64,000 bases of DNA from Burkholderiales bacterium. Lineage in GTDB: Bacteria; Pseudomonadota; Gammaproteobacteria; Burkholderiales; Burkholderiaceae_C. Below are positions 7,851-13,869 of the stretch, one piece after another (position 1 is the first letter of the stretch; the number at the start of each line of letters is the position of its first letter). Below the pieces are notes generated by a model. The model did no database searches, had not been told where the DNA came from, and was given only the letters and a program-made list of their open reading frames with translations. The translations under genes were made by a program, and so were the position numbers. Location: positions 26,894-90,893 of the forward strand of contig JAIXLP010000029.1 of assembly GCA_026954015.1 (NCBI GenBank), in the 5' to 3' direction.

Positions 7851-8243
7851 GTGAATATGACTAGGCATACGGACACTGTCGAAGTGATCCTGAAAGACCA
7901 GCGCCGCAGGCGCTGGTCCCCTGCGGAGAAGGCGGCCTTGGTGCGCAGGACCTACGAGCCAGGCATGAGCGTGTCGCTGGTGGCTCGCCAGGAAAATGTG
8001 TCGGCCAGCTTGTTGTTCCAGTGGCGAAAGCTCGAACGGCAAGGTGCATTGACCGCGGTGTCTGCGGGCGAGGCGGTGGTGCCGGCATCGGAGCTGGCGG
8101 CGGCTCGCGCCGAGATCGCCAAGCTGCAGCGGATCCTGGGCAAAAAGACCTTGGAGAACGAGATCCTCAAGGAAGCCGTGGAGTACGCCACCGAAAAAAA
8201 GTGGCTTGCGCGCTCGCCCTTGTTGCCCGGGGAAGACCAGTGA
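7851..8243 (+). CDS. IS2-group transposase OrfA (helix-turn-helix protein)
   Basis: 130 residues with the HTH_Tnp_1-type pattern [43 protein letters not shown] (about 14-60), followed by a leucine-rich coiled coil ([32 protein letters not shown], about 82-115) used for dimerisation. AGGAG lies 7 bases before GTG 7851; ATG 7857 is the alternative start. An A7G slippery run near its end allows fusion to OrfB. It binds the IS ends and, alone, usually represses transposition in this family. Confidence 0.9.
   Translation: MNMTRHTDTVEVILKDQRRRRWSPAEKAALVRRTYEPGMSVSLVARQENVSASLLFQWRKLERQGALTAVSAGEAVVPASELAAARAEIAKLQRILGKKTLENEILKEAVEYATEKKWLARSPLLPGEDQ
8194..8201 (+). other. Programmed -1 frameshift site (A AAA AAG) for OrfAB
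   Basis: Seven A followed by G lie at 8194-8201. In the orfA frame this reads GAA AAA AAG, the classic A_AAA_AAG heptamer, and the -1 frame is the open orfB frame. A frameshift gives an OrfAB fusion joining the HTH/coiled coil to the DDE domain, as in IS2 and other IS3-family elements. Confidence 0.8.
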
Positions 8244-9133
8244 AGACGGTCTGCCGGGTGCTGGGGCTGGCGCGCTCACACGTTCACCAGTTGCGTCACC
8301 GCAGCGACGACTGGCGCGATGGCCGTACCTGCCGCACCCCGCGCGGCGATACGCAACTGCTCGCCGAGATCCGCGAGCAGATCGCCGACTTGCCAAGCTA
8401 CGGTTACCGGCGAGCCTGCGCCCTGGTCAATCGCCAGCGGGCCACGCAGGGCGGCGCGCGGGTCAATCCCAAGCGGGCTTACCGGGTGATGGCCGAAGCC
8501 GGCTTGCTGCTGCCCAAGGCGCCGCGCCGCAGGCACTCCAGCCGCGTGCATGACGGGCAGGTGGCTGTGAACCGCAGCGACCTGCGCTGGTGCTCCGACG
8601 GCCTGGAGATCAAGTGCGACTCGGGCCAGACGGTGACGGCCACGTTCGCCAAGGACTGCTGCGACCGCGAGGTCATGGCCTGGCGCGCGTGGGAGGGAAA
8701 AGGCCTGCCCGGCGAGCCCGTGCGCGAGATGCTGATCGAGGCGGTGGAAAAGCGCTTCGGCACGGTGGAGGCCATACCGGCCGACCATCGGCTGGAGTTC
8801 CTCACGGACAACGGTGGCGCCTACATCGCCGCCGACACGCGGGCGATGGTCCGTTCGCTGGGCCTGGTGCCGGTCAACACGCCGGTGTGCAGCCCACAAA
8901 GCAACGGCATGGCCGAGAGCTTCGTCAACACGTTCAAACGCGATTACGTGGCCCGCATGGACCTGCGTGACGCCAACACTGTGCTGGCGCAACTGCCCGC
9001 TGCCTTCGAGCACTTCAACGAGGTGCATCCGCACTCGTCGCTGAAAATGCGATCACCCCGAGAGTTCAGGCGGCATCAAGCTGCCCAGGCGCGCCAGCAA
9101 CCGATGAAGGACCTGGCGCTACATTGCGAATAG
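8240..9133 (+). CDS. IS2-group transposase OrfB (DDE integrase catalytic domain)
   Basis: From the GTG at 8240 the product is about 297 aa; it is probably made mainly as the OrfAB frameshift fusion. Similarity to IS2 OrfB is clear through [29 protein letters not shown], then the rve core: D in WCSDGLEI, D in [11 protein letters not shown], and E in [16 protein letters not shown], ending [14 protein letters not shown]. All three DDE residues are present and there is no internal stop, so the element may still be active. The frame is open upstream to 8021 as expected for frameshift expression. Confidence 0.92.
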   Translation: MKTVCRVLGLARSHVHQLRHRSDDWRDGRTCRTPRGDTQLLAEIREQIADLPSYGYRRACALVNRQRATQGGARVNPKRAYRVMAEAGLLLPKAPRRRHSSRVHDGQVAVNRSDLRWCSDGLEIKCDSGQTVTATFAKDCCDREVMAWRAWEGKGLPGEPVREMLIEAVEKRFGTVEAIPADHRLEFLTDNGGAYIAADTRAMVRSLGLVPVNTPVCSPQSNGMAESFVNTFKRDYVARMDLRDANTVLAQLPAAFEHFNEVHPHSSLKMRSPREFRRHQAAQARQQPMKDLALHCE

Positions 9134-9151
9134 GACGGGTCCGGGAATACG

Positions 9152-9585
9152 GGGGCAAGACCAGGGTGCTCGCGGATGCAGGAGGGGATAGTCCAGTCCC
9201 CTAGGCCACGCTGCGCCAGGTAGGAGCGCACGGCATCCCCAGCGGAGACAGAGGCAGCCCACAGGCGGGCATTGCGCTCGGCGTTTTTGGCCCACTGCGC
9301 CCGTTGCGCTGCTTCGCGCTCCACTGCTGCTTGGCGGATCTGGCGGCGCATGGATTCCAGCTCGGCAGGAGACTGGTGCAGTGGCTGGCGAGCCATCCAG
9401 CGGCTACTGATGTTCTGACGATAGTCGCCAAACACGCCGCCAAGGCCATCAGCGAACAGTTTGGCCCAGCCAGATTTGCGCGGTCCGAAACGACAGAAGC
9501 GGCCTGGCTCCAAGTGCTGCGGTGCGTAACCCAGGCTTGCCTGGATCAAGGACAGGAACTCGATGATGTTGGTGAGCGCGATCAT
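9152..9585 (-). pseudogene. 5' fragment of the split TOPRIM primase-like gene
   Basis: Starts at ATG 9583-9585 (MIALTNIIEFLSLIQ) with GGAG eight bases upstream, and runs through GRFCRFGPRKSGWAKLF, GGVFGDYRQN, a charged helix (MRRQIRQAAVEREAAQRAQW) and YLAQRGLGDWTI to REHPGLA, where the IS begins. This is the usual N-terminal region of TOPRIM/DUF7146 primase-like proteins. Both fragments seem to carry the same short motif at the junction (HPGLA here, NPTLA in the 3' part). That would be odd for a simple insertion and may mean a hybrid made by recombination between IS copies. Confidence 0.8.
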
Positions 9586-9667
9586 GTGCGACGCTCCTTC
9601 CGAAGCCAGCGAAAGGGCGCTGCGCACCAGACCCGCAGCAGGAAGTGGTTGATGACGGCAACCATAA

Positions 9668-9877
9668 TTACGCGACCCCCAGGACGCGGCGCAGTTCAGA
9701 CACAGGCCAGGCCAAGCGGCCATTGATGCGGATGGGGCGAATGGGGCCATCCTCGCGGCACGCCCAAATGCGGAGCGTTTGTTGCGCACGATTCAGGTGC
9801 CCTGCGGCCTCGGGCGTAGGAAGGGCGGTGCGCGTTTCCAGCGCCAGCGGGGTGAGTTGAACAGTCTTTGCGGCCAT
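9668..9877 (-). CDS. AlpA/excisionase-like small DNA-binding protein (69 aa)
   Basis: The sequence TPEAAGHLNRAQQTLRIWACREDGPIRPIRINGRLAWPVSELRRVLG fits the winged HTH of AlpA/excisionase-like or MerR-like island regulators: a recognition helix around NRAQQTLRIW and a wing around RINGRLAWP. ATG at 9875-9877 has a GAGG Shine-Dalgarno. It heads the replication-module operon, 82 bp before the primase start, as AlpA-type genes often do, so it probably controls the operon or excision. The perfect inverted repeat at 9928-9954 just upstream is a candidate operator. Confidence 0.75.
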   Translation of the reverse strand: MAAKTVQLTPLALETRTALPTPEAAGHLNRAQQTLRIWACREDGPIRPIRINGRLAWPVSELRRVLGVA

Positions 9878-9927
9878 TTCAAAACCTCATGGGTTTGTTG
9901 AATATGAACCGCACTGTTCCGGGAGTG

Positions 9928-9954
9928 ACGTGCACGAACCCCCTTCGTGCACGT
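9928..9954. repeat. Perfect 11-bp inverted repeat upstream of the AlpA-like gene
   Basis: ACGTGCACGAA (9928-9938), loop CCCCC, TTCGTGCACGT (9944-9954). It sits 51 bp before the AlpA-like start and 13 bp past the stop of the 220-aa gene. A short T-run follows on the plus strand only, whereas both flanking genes run on the minus strand, so an operator is more likely than a terminator for them. Confidence 0.7.
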
Positions 9955-9967
9955 TTTTCTGGCGGCG

Positions 9968-10630
9968 CTACATGGCCGTCGCTTTGAGCTTGCGGCGGAT
10001 GGTGCCGGGATCGACGCCATAGCGTTGGGCCAAGATGCCCGCGACTTCCCTGGCTTCCCTACCGGATTTAATGAGACGCTCACGCTCCAACAAGAGCTCC
10101 GTGACGCTTGGTGTCTTGGAGCTCAATTGGCGTGTGCGCGCAGCTTTCTTGCCTCCCACACTGGCGCCGTGCTTGATGCGCGCCTCTTTGGCTTTGAGGC
10201 CTCTGATCAGTGGGCTCAGTGCCTTTGCGGTTGCAGCAATACCTTGGCCCATCCCGATGAAGTTGAGTAAGGTCACGATGTGCTCATAGGGGCAAATGGA
10301 TAACGCGAATTGCAGGATGTCCCGCTTCGTGCAGTCGGCGCTGTGAGCCGCATTGTCAGCACAGCCTTGCAACGTTAGCAAAGCAGGCCAGGGCAGCATG
10401 TCGGCCAGTGTGGTTTCAAGCTGGCGCTTGTGTTTGATTAGGGGCGCAAAGCCGCGCGCCGGATGTGCCACGGGAAAGCCCCAGCTGGGGTCGCTGCGCA
10501 GAGCCGTACGCGTGGCTTCTGTCTCTGTTGCAATGGACTGCAACATACGCAATTGACTCGGGGCCTTGGGCGTATCGATCGAGGTGTCGAGTTGAAGACC
10601 CGTGACGACTGCGCGAGTGTGTTGCTTCAT
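9968..10630 (-). CDS. Unrecognised 220-aa protein with C-terminal HTH-like segment
   Basis: I do not recognise the family. ATG at 10628-10630 follows AAAAGGGATG; a TTG-initiated extension to 10651 is less likely. The middle holds Cys/His residues (QGCADNAAHSADCTKRDIL, then CPYEHIVTLLNFIGMGQG). The C-terminus (about 150-220) is basic: KAKEARIKHGASVGGKKAARTR, then RLIKSGREAREVAGILAQRYGVDPGTIRRKLKA, which reads as a resolvase- or Fis-like helix-turn-helix. It lies upstream of the replication operon and downstream of the toxin-antitoxin genes. It could be the regulator or initiator that binds the repeats nearby (inference). Confidence 0.7.
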   Translation of the reverse strand: MKQHTRAVVTGLQLDTSIDTPKAPSQLRMLQSIATETEATRTALRSDPSWGFPVAHPARGFAPLIKHKRQLETTLADMLPWPALLTLQGCADNAAHSADCTKRDILQFALSICPYEHIVTLLNFIGMGQGIAATAKALSPLIRGLKAKEARIKHGASVGGKKAARTRQLSSKTPSVTELLLERERLIKSGREAREVAGILAQRYGVDPGTIRRKLKATAM

Positions 10631-10735
10631 CGCATCCCTTTTGTAGACCAACCCCTCGATGGAAGCCCCAGCAGATCAGCGGGAGGAACTGGCTTTGCGG
10701 CGGGGTTGCGGCCCTGCCTAACTGGGGCGAAACGG

Positions 10736-11068
10736 TCAGGCGTGCGCGCTGTCTTGTCGCGTCACGGCCAAATGCAGGCCAGCAGCCCCCAGCACCGCCA
10801 GCAGTGTTTTGATGGTGGGATTACCCTTGGGGCTCAGGGCGCGGTAAAGGCTCTCACGCGGAATGCCTGCGCGCTCTGCCACGGCGGTCATGCCTTGGGC
10901 CTCGGCTACATGGCGCAGGGCGGCCAGAAGCGCAGATTGCCCTCCGGGTTCGTCGGCTTCATCCAAGGCAGCGGCCCGATACTCATTGGCAAAGTCAGGG
11001 TTTGCCTTCAGCAGTTCCACCACGGCGGCATCGTGCGGGCGGCTTGCGGGTTGCTTGTTTGCGGTCAT
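10736..11068 (-). CDS. HI1420-type putative addiction-module antidote (HTH) protein, 110 aa
   Basis: The C-terminal 70 residues show the pattern of the dnstrm_HI1420 antidote family: AALRHVAEAQGMTAVAERAGIPRESLYRALSPKGNPTIKTLLAVLGAAGLHLAV, an HTH of the Cro/HigA kind. Such proteins normally sit downstream of a RelE/HigB-like toxin. Here the upstream genes are brnT and brnA and no RelE-like gene is visible, so it is an orphan or a third member of the BrnTA operon. ATG 11066-11068 is chosen; a TTG eight codons upstream is possible. It begins 30 bp after the brnA stop. Confidence 0.85.
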   Translation of the reverse strand: MTANKQPASRPHDAAVVELLKANPDFANEYRAAALDEADEPGGQSALLAALRHVAEAQGMTAVAERAGIPRESLYRALSPKGNPTIKTLLAVLGAAGLHLAVTRQDSAHA

Positions 11069-11098
11069 GTTGTCGTGGGACAGCTTGGGCAAAACGGT

Positions 11099-11380
11099 TC
11101 AGGCGTGCGTCCGCACCCAGCTTTTCAGGGCCTCATTGATGCGGGTTTGCCAGCCATCGCCCGATGCCTTGAACTTCTCCAGCACCTCCACGTCCAGGCG
11201 CAGGGTGACCTGGGCTTTGCTGCCACTCCCCAGCGGGCGGCCACGGCGCGCCAGCGGCTTGACCTGTTCCCACTCAGCATCCGTGAAGGGCTGGGCGTCG
11301 GGGTCTGCCATCGCTGCGGCTGTGATTGCTGCGTCCTCAGCAGGGGTCGGCAGGATGGTTCCGGCTTTAAGTTTCGGCAT
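11099..11380 (-). CDS. brnA: BrnA-like antitoxin (93 aa)
   Basis: The central region PDAQPFTDAEWEQVKPLARRGRPLG followed by SKAQVTLRLDVEVLEKFKASGDGWQTRINEALKSWV is typical of BrnA: a toxin-binding segment and a C-terminal ribbon-helix-helix fold. The start overlaps the 3' end of brnT by 14 bases, the usual toxin-first order of BrnT/BrnA systems. BrnA neutralises BrnT and represses the operon as a dimer; the repeats at 11653-11698 are the likely operator. Confidence 0.92.
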   Translation of the reverse strand: MPKLKAGTILPTPAEDAAITAAAMADPDAQPFTDAEWEQVKPLARRGRPLGSGSKAQVTLRLDVEVLEKFKASGDGWQTRINEALKSWVRTHA

Positions 11381-11645
11381 AGCGTTTCACCTCTCGGCTG
11401 TTGGCCTTTCTCAAACTGATGATGCGGCGCTCGGTCGGCTTCTCTAGCGGGCGGTCAACAAACACCAGCACCATGATGCGCAGGCCGATGTACCCCAGCG
11501 CCACCATGCGGGCCTCGCCATAGGCCCGGCGCGTGTCCGGCCACACTACGGCGGTTCCCCATTCAAAGCCTGCTGCCTCGGTCAGTGAGACGCCATGCTT
11601 TGCCAGATTGGCGGCATCTTTGGCCGGGTCGAACGTCACATTCAT
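11367..11645 (-). CDS. brnT: BrnT-like ribonuclease toxin (92 aa)
   Basis: MNVTFDPAKDAANLAKHGVSLTEAAGFEW and the C-terminal ERRIISLRKANSREVKRY are the signature of BrnT, a RelE-fold endoribonuclease toxin that halts translation. Family active-site residues (Lys/His near AKHGV, Arg/Glu and Arg near the C-terminus) all appear present and length is normal, so the toxin is probably functional. There is no clear Shine-Dalgarno before ATG 11643-11645, which suits low toxin expression. It is the first gene of brnT-brnA-HI1420-like. Confidence 0.92.
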   Translation of the reverse strand: MNVTFDPAKDAANLAKHGVSLTEAAGFEWGTAVVWPDTRRAYGEARMVALGYIGLRIMVLVFVDRPLEKPTERRIISLRKANSREVKRYAET

Positions 11646-11650
11646 GGTTT

Positions 11651-11698
11651 AGTGTAGCTACGTTTATTTGAAGTTCAAAAATTATTTGTAGTTACGTT
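11651..11698 (-). promoter_or_regulatory. Candidate brnTA promoter with repeated operator
   Basis: In this AT-rich gap two near-identical 12-mers lie 34 bp apart: TGTAGCTACGTT (11653-11664) and TGTAGTTACGTT (11687-11698). On the minus strand a TTGAAC (11673-11678) and TACACT (11651-11656) are spaced 16 bp, a plausible -35/-10 pair; the proximal repeat overlaps the -10. This fits BrnA autoregulation by its RHH domain. Confidence 0.55.
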
Positions 11699-11701
11699 AT
11701 T

Positions 11702-12292
11702 TCATGTGGCACTCACCACGCGCAGCGCACCGGGCGCGGTCTTGGCCTCGAACACAATCCCGGCCTGTTCCAGAATCCAGGCTTCGATGCGCTCATGGTG
11801 CACGCGCAGTAGTTCCAGTGGGCGCACCTTGTAATGCTTCTCTGCTGTGGCGCTGGGTTTGTGCCCTTGAATCTGCGCCACCACCCCGGCGGGCACCTCC
11901 AGCCACTCGGTCAGGCTCGCAAAGGAACGGCGCAGGCCATGCAGGGTAAGCCCCTCCAGCCCGGCAGCCTTGCAGGCCCGTGTGTGCGGGTTGTTGGGCT
12001 CAGTCAGGCAGCCGCTGGCGCTCGTGGGGCTGGAGAACACCCATTCGTTGCGGCGGGGCAGGGCGGCCAGCAAGTGCAGCATGTAGGGCGTTGCAGGAAT
12101 CTCGCGGGTGCCTTCCACTTTGTCGCGGATGCTGATTCCCTTCCATTGCGTGTTTACGTCCTCCCAGCGCAGCGCCAGCACCTCGCCAGGGCGGGCACCC
12201 GTCAACAGCATCATTTGCAGGTAGGCGGCAATGATGGGGTTCTGAATCTGTTGCACGGCGGCAAACCAAGCGGCCAATTGCTCGCGCTGCAA
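11702..12292 (-). pseudogene. Tyrosine recombinase (integrase), 5'-truncated, catalytic domain only
   Basis: 196 residues covering the catalytic domain: TGARPGEVLALRW (first Arg), EGTREIPATPYM, HGLRRSFASL (HxxR) and GHKPSATAEKHYKVRP (His and nucleophile Tyr in EKHY). The catalytic residues are intact, but the SAM-like core-binding and arm domains are missing. In frame a TAG lies immediately upstream of the TTG at 12290-12292, and beyond it sequence of another integrase begins on the opposite strand. Relatives of this family are about 400 aa, so roughly half is gone. It is probably non-functional on its own. Confidence 0.85.
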
Positions 12293-12536
12293 CCTCTACT
12301 GCCGTGTCCGCATCCCCCAGAAGCTCCTGAAGGCTTACCCCCGTAAGGTCGAAATTGTTCGGTCTTTGGGCACCTCTGACGTCCGTGAAGGCAAACGCCT
12401 GCTCGTGACGGAGCTCGCATCCATTTACCAAGAGTTCTCCATCAGAGAAAAAAAGCTGGCCATCCAGTCTGACCTGCCCCCATTGACCGTACCAACGGAT
12501 TGGAGAAGTCCGGGGTTAAAGGTTAATCGAAGTTGA
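12291..12536 (+). pseudogene. N-terminal fragment of a second integrase (DUF6538-type), opposite strand
   Basis: On the plus strand the frame reads NLYCRVRIPQKLLKAYPR, KVEIVRSLGTSDVREGKR, LLVTELASIYQEF, then a charged stretch and a stop at 12534-12536. The phrase YxRVRIPxxLL...EIVRSLGTSDxxE is the DUF6538-type N-terminal domain of phage and island integrases. It has no start codon on the left because it abuts the other integrase fragment near 12291, and it ends about 60 bp before the tRNA-Val 3' end. It is too short for recombinase activity. Confidence 0.7.
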
Positions 12537-12553
12537 CCTTGCCCTGAAAAGAA

Positions 12554-12579
12554 AAGGGCCTAGATTTCTCTAGGCCCTT
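12554..12579 (-). terminator. Rho-independent terminator downstream of hupB-tRNA-Val
   Basis: Minus strand: AAGGGCCTAGA, loop of four, TCTAGGCCCTT, an 11-bp perfect stem followed by TTCTTTTC. It lies directly after the tRNA-Val gene. Confidence 0.85.
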
Positions 12580-12597
12580 GGATGCATTGGATTGGTG

Positions 12598-12673
12598 TGG
12601 TGGGTGCTGACGGGGTCGAACCGCCGACCTACGCCTTGTAAGGGCGCCGCTCTACCGACTGAGCTAAGCACCC
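12598..12673 (-). tRNA. tRNA-Val (anticodon TAC)
   Basis: Minus-strand cloverleaf: acceptor GGGTGCT/AGCACCC with encoded ACCA end, D-arm TAGCTCAGTCGGTAGAGC, anticodon loop CTTACAA flanked by a GCGCC/GGCGT stem, and T-arm GGCGGTTCGACCCCGTC. It begins 15 bp after the hupB stop and is probably co-transcribed. The accessory island abuts its 3' end, a usual integration target. Confidence 0.97.
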
Positions 12674-12688
12674 ACGGTAAATCCGATG

Positions 12689-12961
12689 TCAGTTGATGGC
12701 GTCCTTGAGCGCCTTGCCGGGACGGAACTTGGGCACCTTGGCCGCCTTGATCTTGATCGCCGCGCCCGTGCGGGGGTTGCGGCCCGTGCGTGCCGCACGC
12801 TTGCCCACAGCGAAAGTACCGAAACCGACGAGCGACACCGTGCCGCCTTTCTTCAAGGTCTTCTTGACCGCCTCAATGGTGGACTCCAGTGCCCGCGCGG
12901 CTGCAGCCTTGGAGATGTCTGCATTGTTAGCAATGTGCTCGATCAATTCGGTTTTGTTCAC
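12689..12961 (-). CDS. hupB: DNA-binding protein HU (HU-beta type), 90 aa
   Basis: From GTG 12959-12961 ([29 protein letters not shown]...) the protein has the normal HU length of 90. The DNA-binding arm is intact: [46 protein letters not shown]. An ATG 31 codons upstream would add a non-HU leader, so the GTG start after GAGGCCTCC is preferred. HU is a nucleoid-shaping dimer. It is followed at 15 bp by tRNA-Val and a strong terminator. Confidence 0.96.
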   Translation of the reverse strand: MNKTELIEHIANNADISKAAAARALESTIEAVKKTLKKGGTVSLVGFGTFAVGKRAARTGRNPRTGAAIKIKAAKVPKFRPGKALKDAIN

Positions 12962-13248
12962 AGGAGGCCTCTCGTATGTAGGTGTGGATTGTCTCTCGGT
13001 TGTGGGTGCACGACGCACAGCGCCGGTCAGGGGTGACAGGCTGGCCCCATGCACTTGGCACTGCCAGCGGCGATTAGAGCCATGGCCCCCCGGCGTGTCA
13101 ATACAACACGAAGCATAGTCACAACGATGGAATCGATTCTAGACGGAATTGCATCCATGCAGGCCGGGAAACCGTGCTTTTTTGGCATGGTACAAACGCT
13201 TGGCAACAGTACGGATTGACAGCCCCGCGCCTGTGTGGCCCCGAAACA

Positions 13249-13818
13249 TTACTTGGACACCCGCGCCCGGATCTCCGGCAGCGCCTTTTGCAGGTAGTAC
13301 ACCATGGACCAGACAGTGAGCACGGCCGCGAGCCAGATCAGCCAGGTGCCCCAGACGCCGGTGTCGATCACGCCCAGGAGCCGCCCGTCGTAGAGCAGGA
13401 AGGGGATGGCCAGCATCTGCACCGTGGTCTTGACCTTGCCCAGCATGTGCACGGCCACGCTCTTGCTCGCGCCGATCTGCGCCATCCATTCGCGCAGCGC
13501 GGAGATGGCGATTTCGCGGCCGATGATGATGAGGGCGACGAACACATCGGCGCGCTGCAGGTGCACCAGCACGAGCAGCGAAGCGCAGACGAGGAATTTG
13601 TCGGCCACCGGATCGAGAAAGGCGCCGAACGAGGACGTCTGGTTGAGCTTGCGCGCGAGGTAGCCGTCCAGCCAGTCGGTGGCCGCGAACACCACGAACA
13701 TGACGGTGGCCACCAGGTTGCGCGTGGCTCCGTCCAGAGGCGCGTAGAACACCCCCACGATCAAGGGTATCGCGACGATGCGCGTCCAGGTCATGAGGGT
13801 GGGAATGGTCCAGAACAT
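13249..13818 (-). CDS. pgsA: CDP-diacylglycerol--glycerol-3-phosphate 3-phosphatidyltransferase
   Basis: 189-aa inner-membrane enzyme making phosphatidylglycerophosphate from CDP-diacylglycerol and glycerol-3-phosphate. The CDP-alcohol phosphotransferase motif is complete at about 48-75: DWLDGYLARKLNQTSSFGAFLDPVADK (DG-x2-AR-x8-G-x3-D-x3-D). Several hydrophobic helices follow. It lies 51 bp downstream of uvrC on the same strand, a common uvrC-pgsA pairing in proteobacteria. Confidence 0.96.
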   Translation of the reverse strand: MFWTIPTLMTWTRIVAIPLIVGVFYAPLDGATRNLVATVMFVVFAATDWLDGYLARKLNQTSSFGAFLDPVADKFLVCASLLVLVHLQRADVFVALIIIGREIAISALREWMAQIGASKSVAVHMLGKVKTTVQMLAIPFLLYDGRLLGVIDTGVWGTWLIWLAAVLTVWSMVYYLQKALPEIRARVSK

Positions 13819-13869
13819 GGCCGCGATTGTGTCATGGCACGGAGCACGCCGCCGCGCCGCGCCGGGGTC

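Larger units (their letters stand above)
7800..9151 (+). mobile_element. IS3-family, IS2-group insertion sequence (about 1352 bp)
   Basis: The element carries orfA and orfB in the IS2 arrangement and splits the TOPRIM gene. Imperfect terminal inverted repeats are visible: left TGAATCCCCGGACCTGTCC starting at 7800, right (reverse complement from 9151) CGTATTCCCGGACCCGTCC, continuing CTATCCG versus CTATTCG. The right tip reads CG rather than the usual TG. No 5-bp target duplication is evident: the flanks read CCCCC on the left and GGGGG on the right. Length and IR length fit the IS2 group. The exact ends are uncertain by a few bases. Confidence 0.85.

Noticed and set aside
7851..9133. Two separate transposase genes
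   Set aside because: The A_AAA_AAG heptamer and the overlapping open -1 frame show one frameshifted OrfAB unit.
9928..9960. Rho-independent terminator for the 220-aa gene
   Set aside because: The T-run follows the hairpin on the plus strand, but the gene is on the minus strand.
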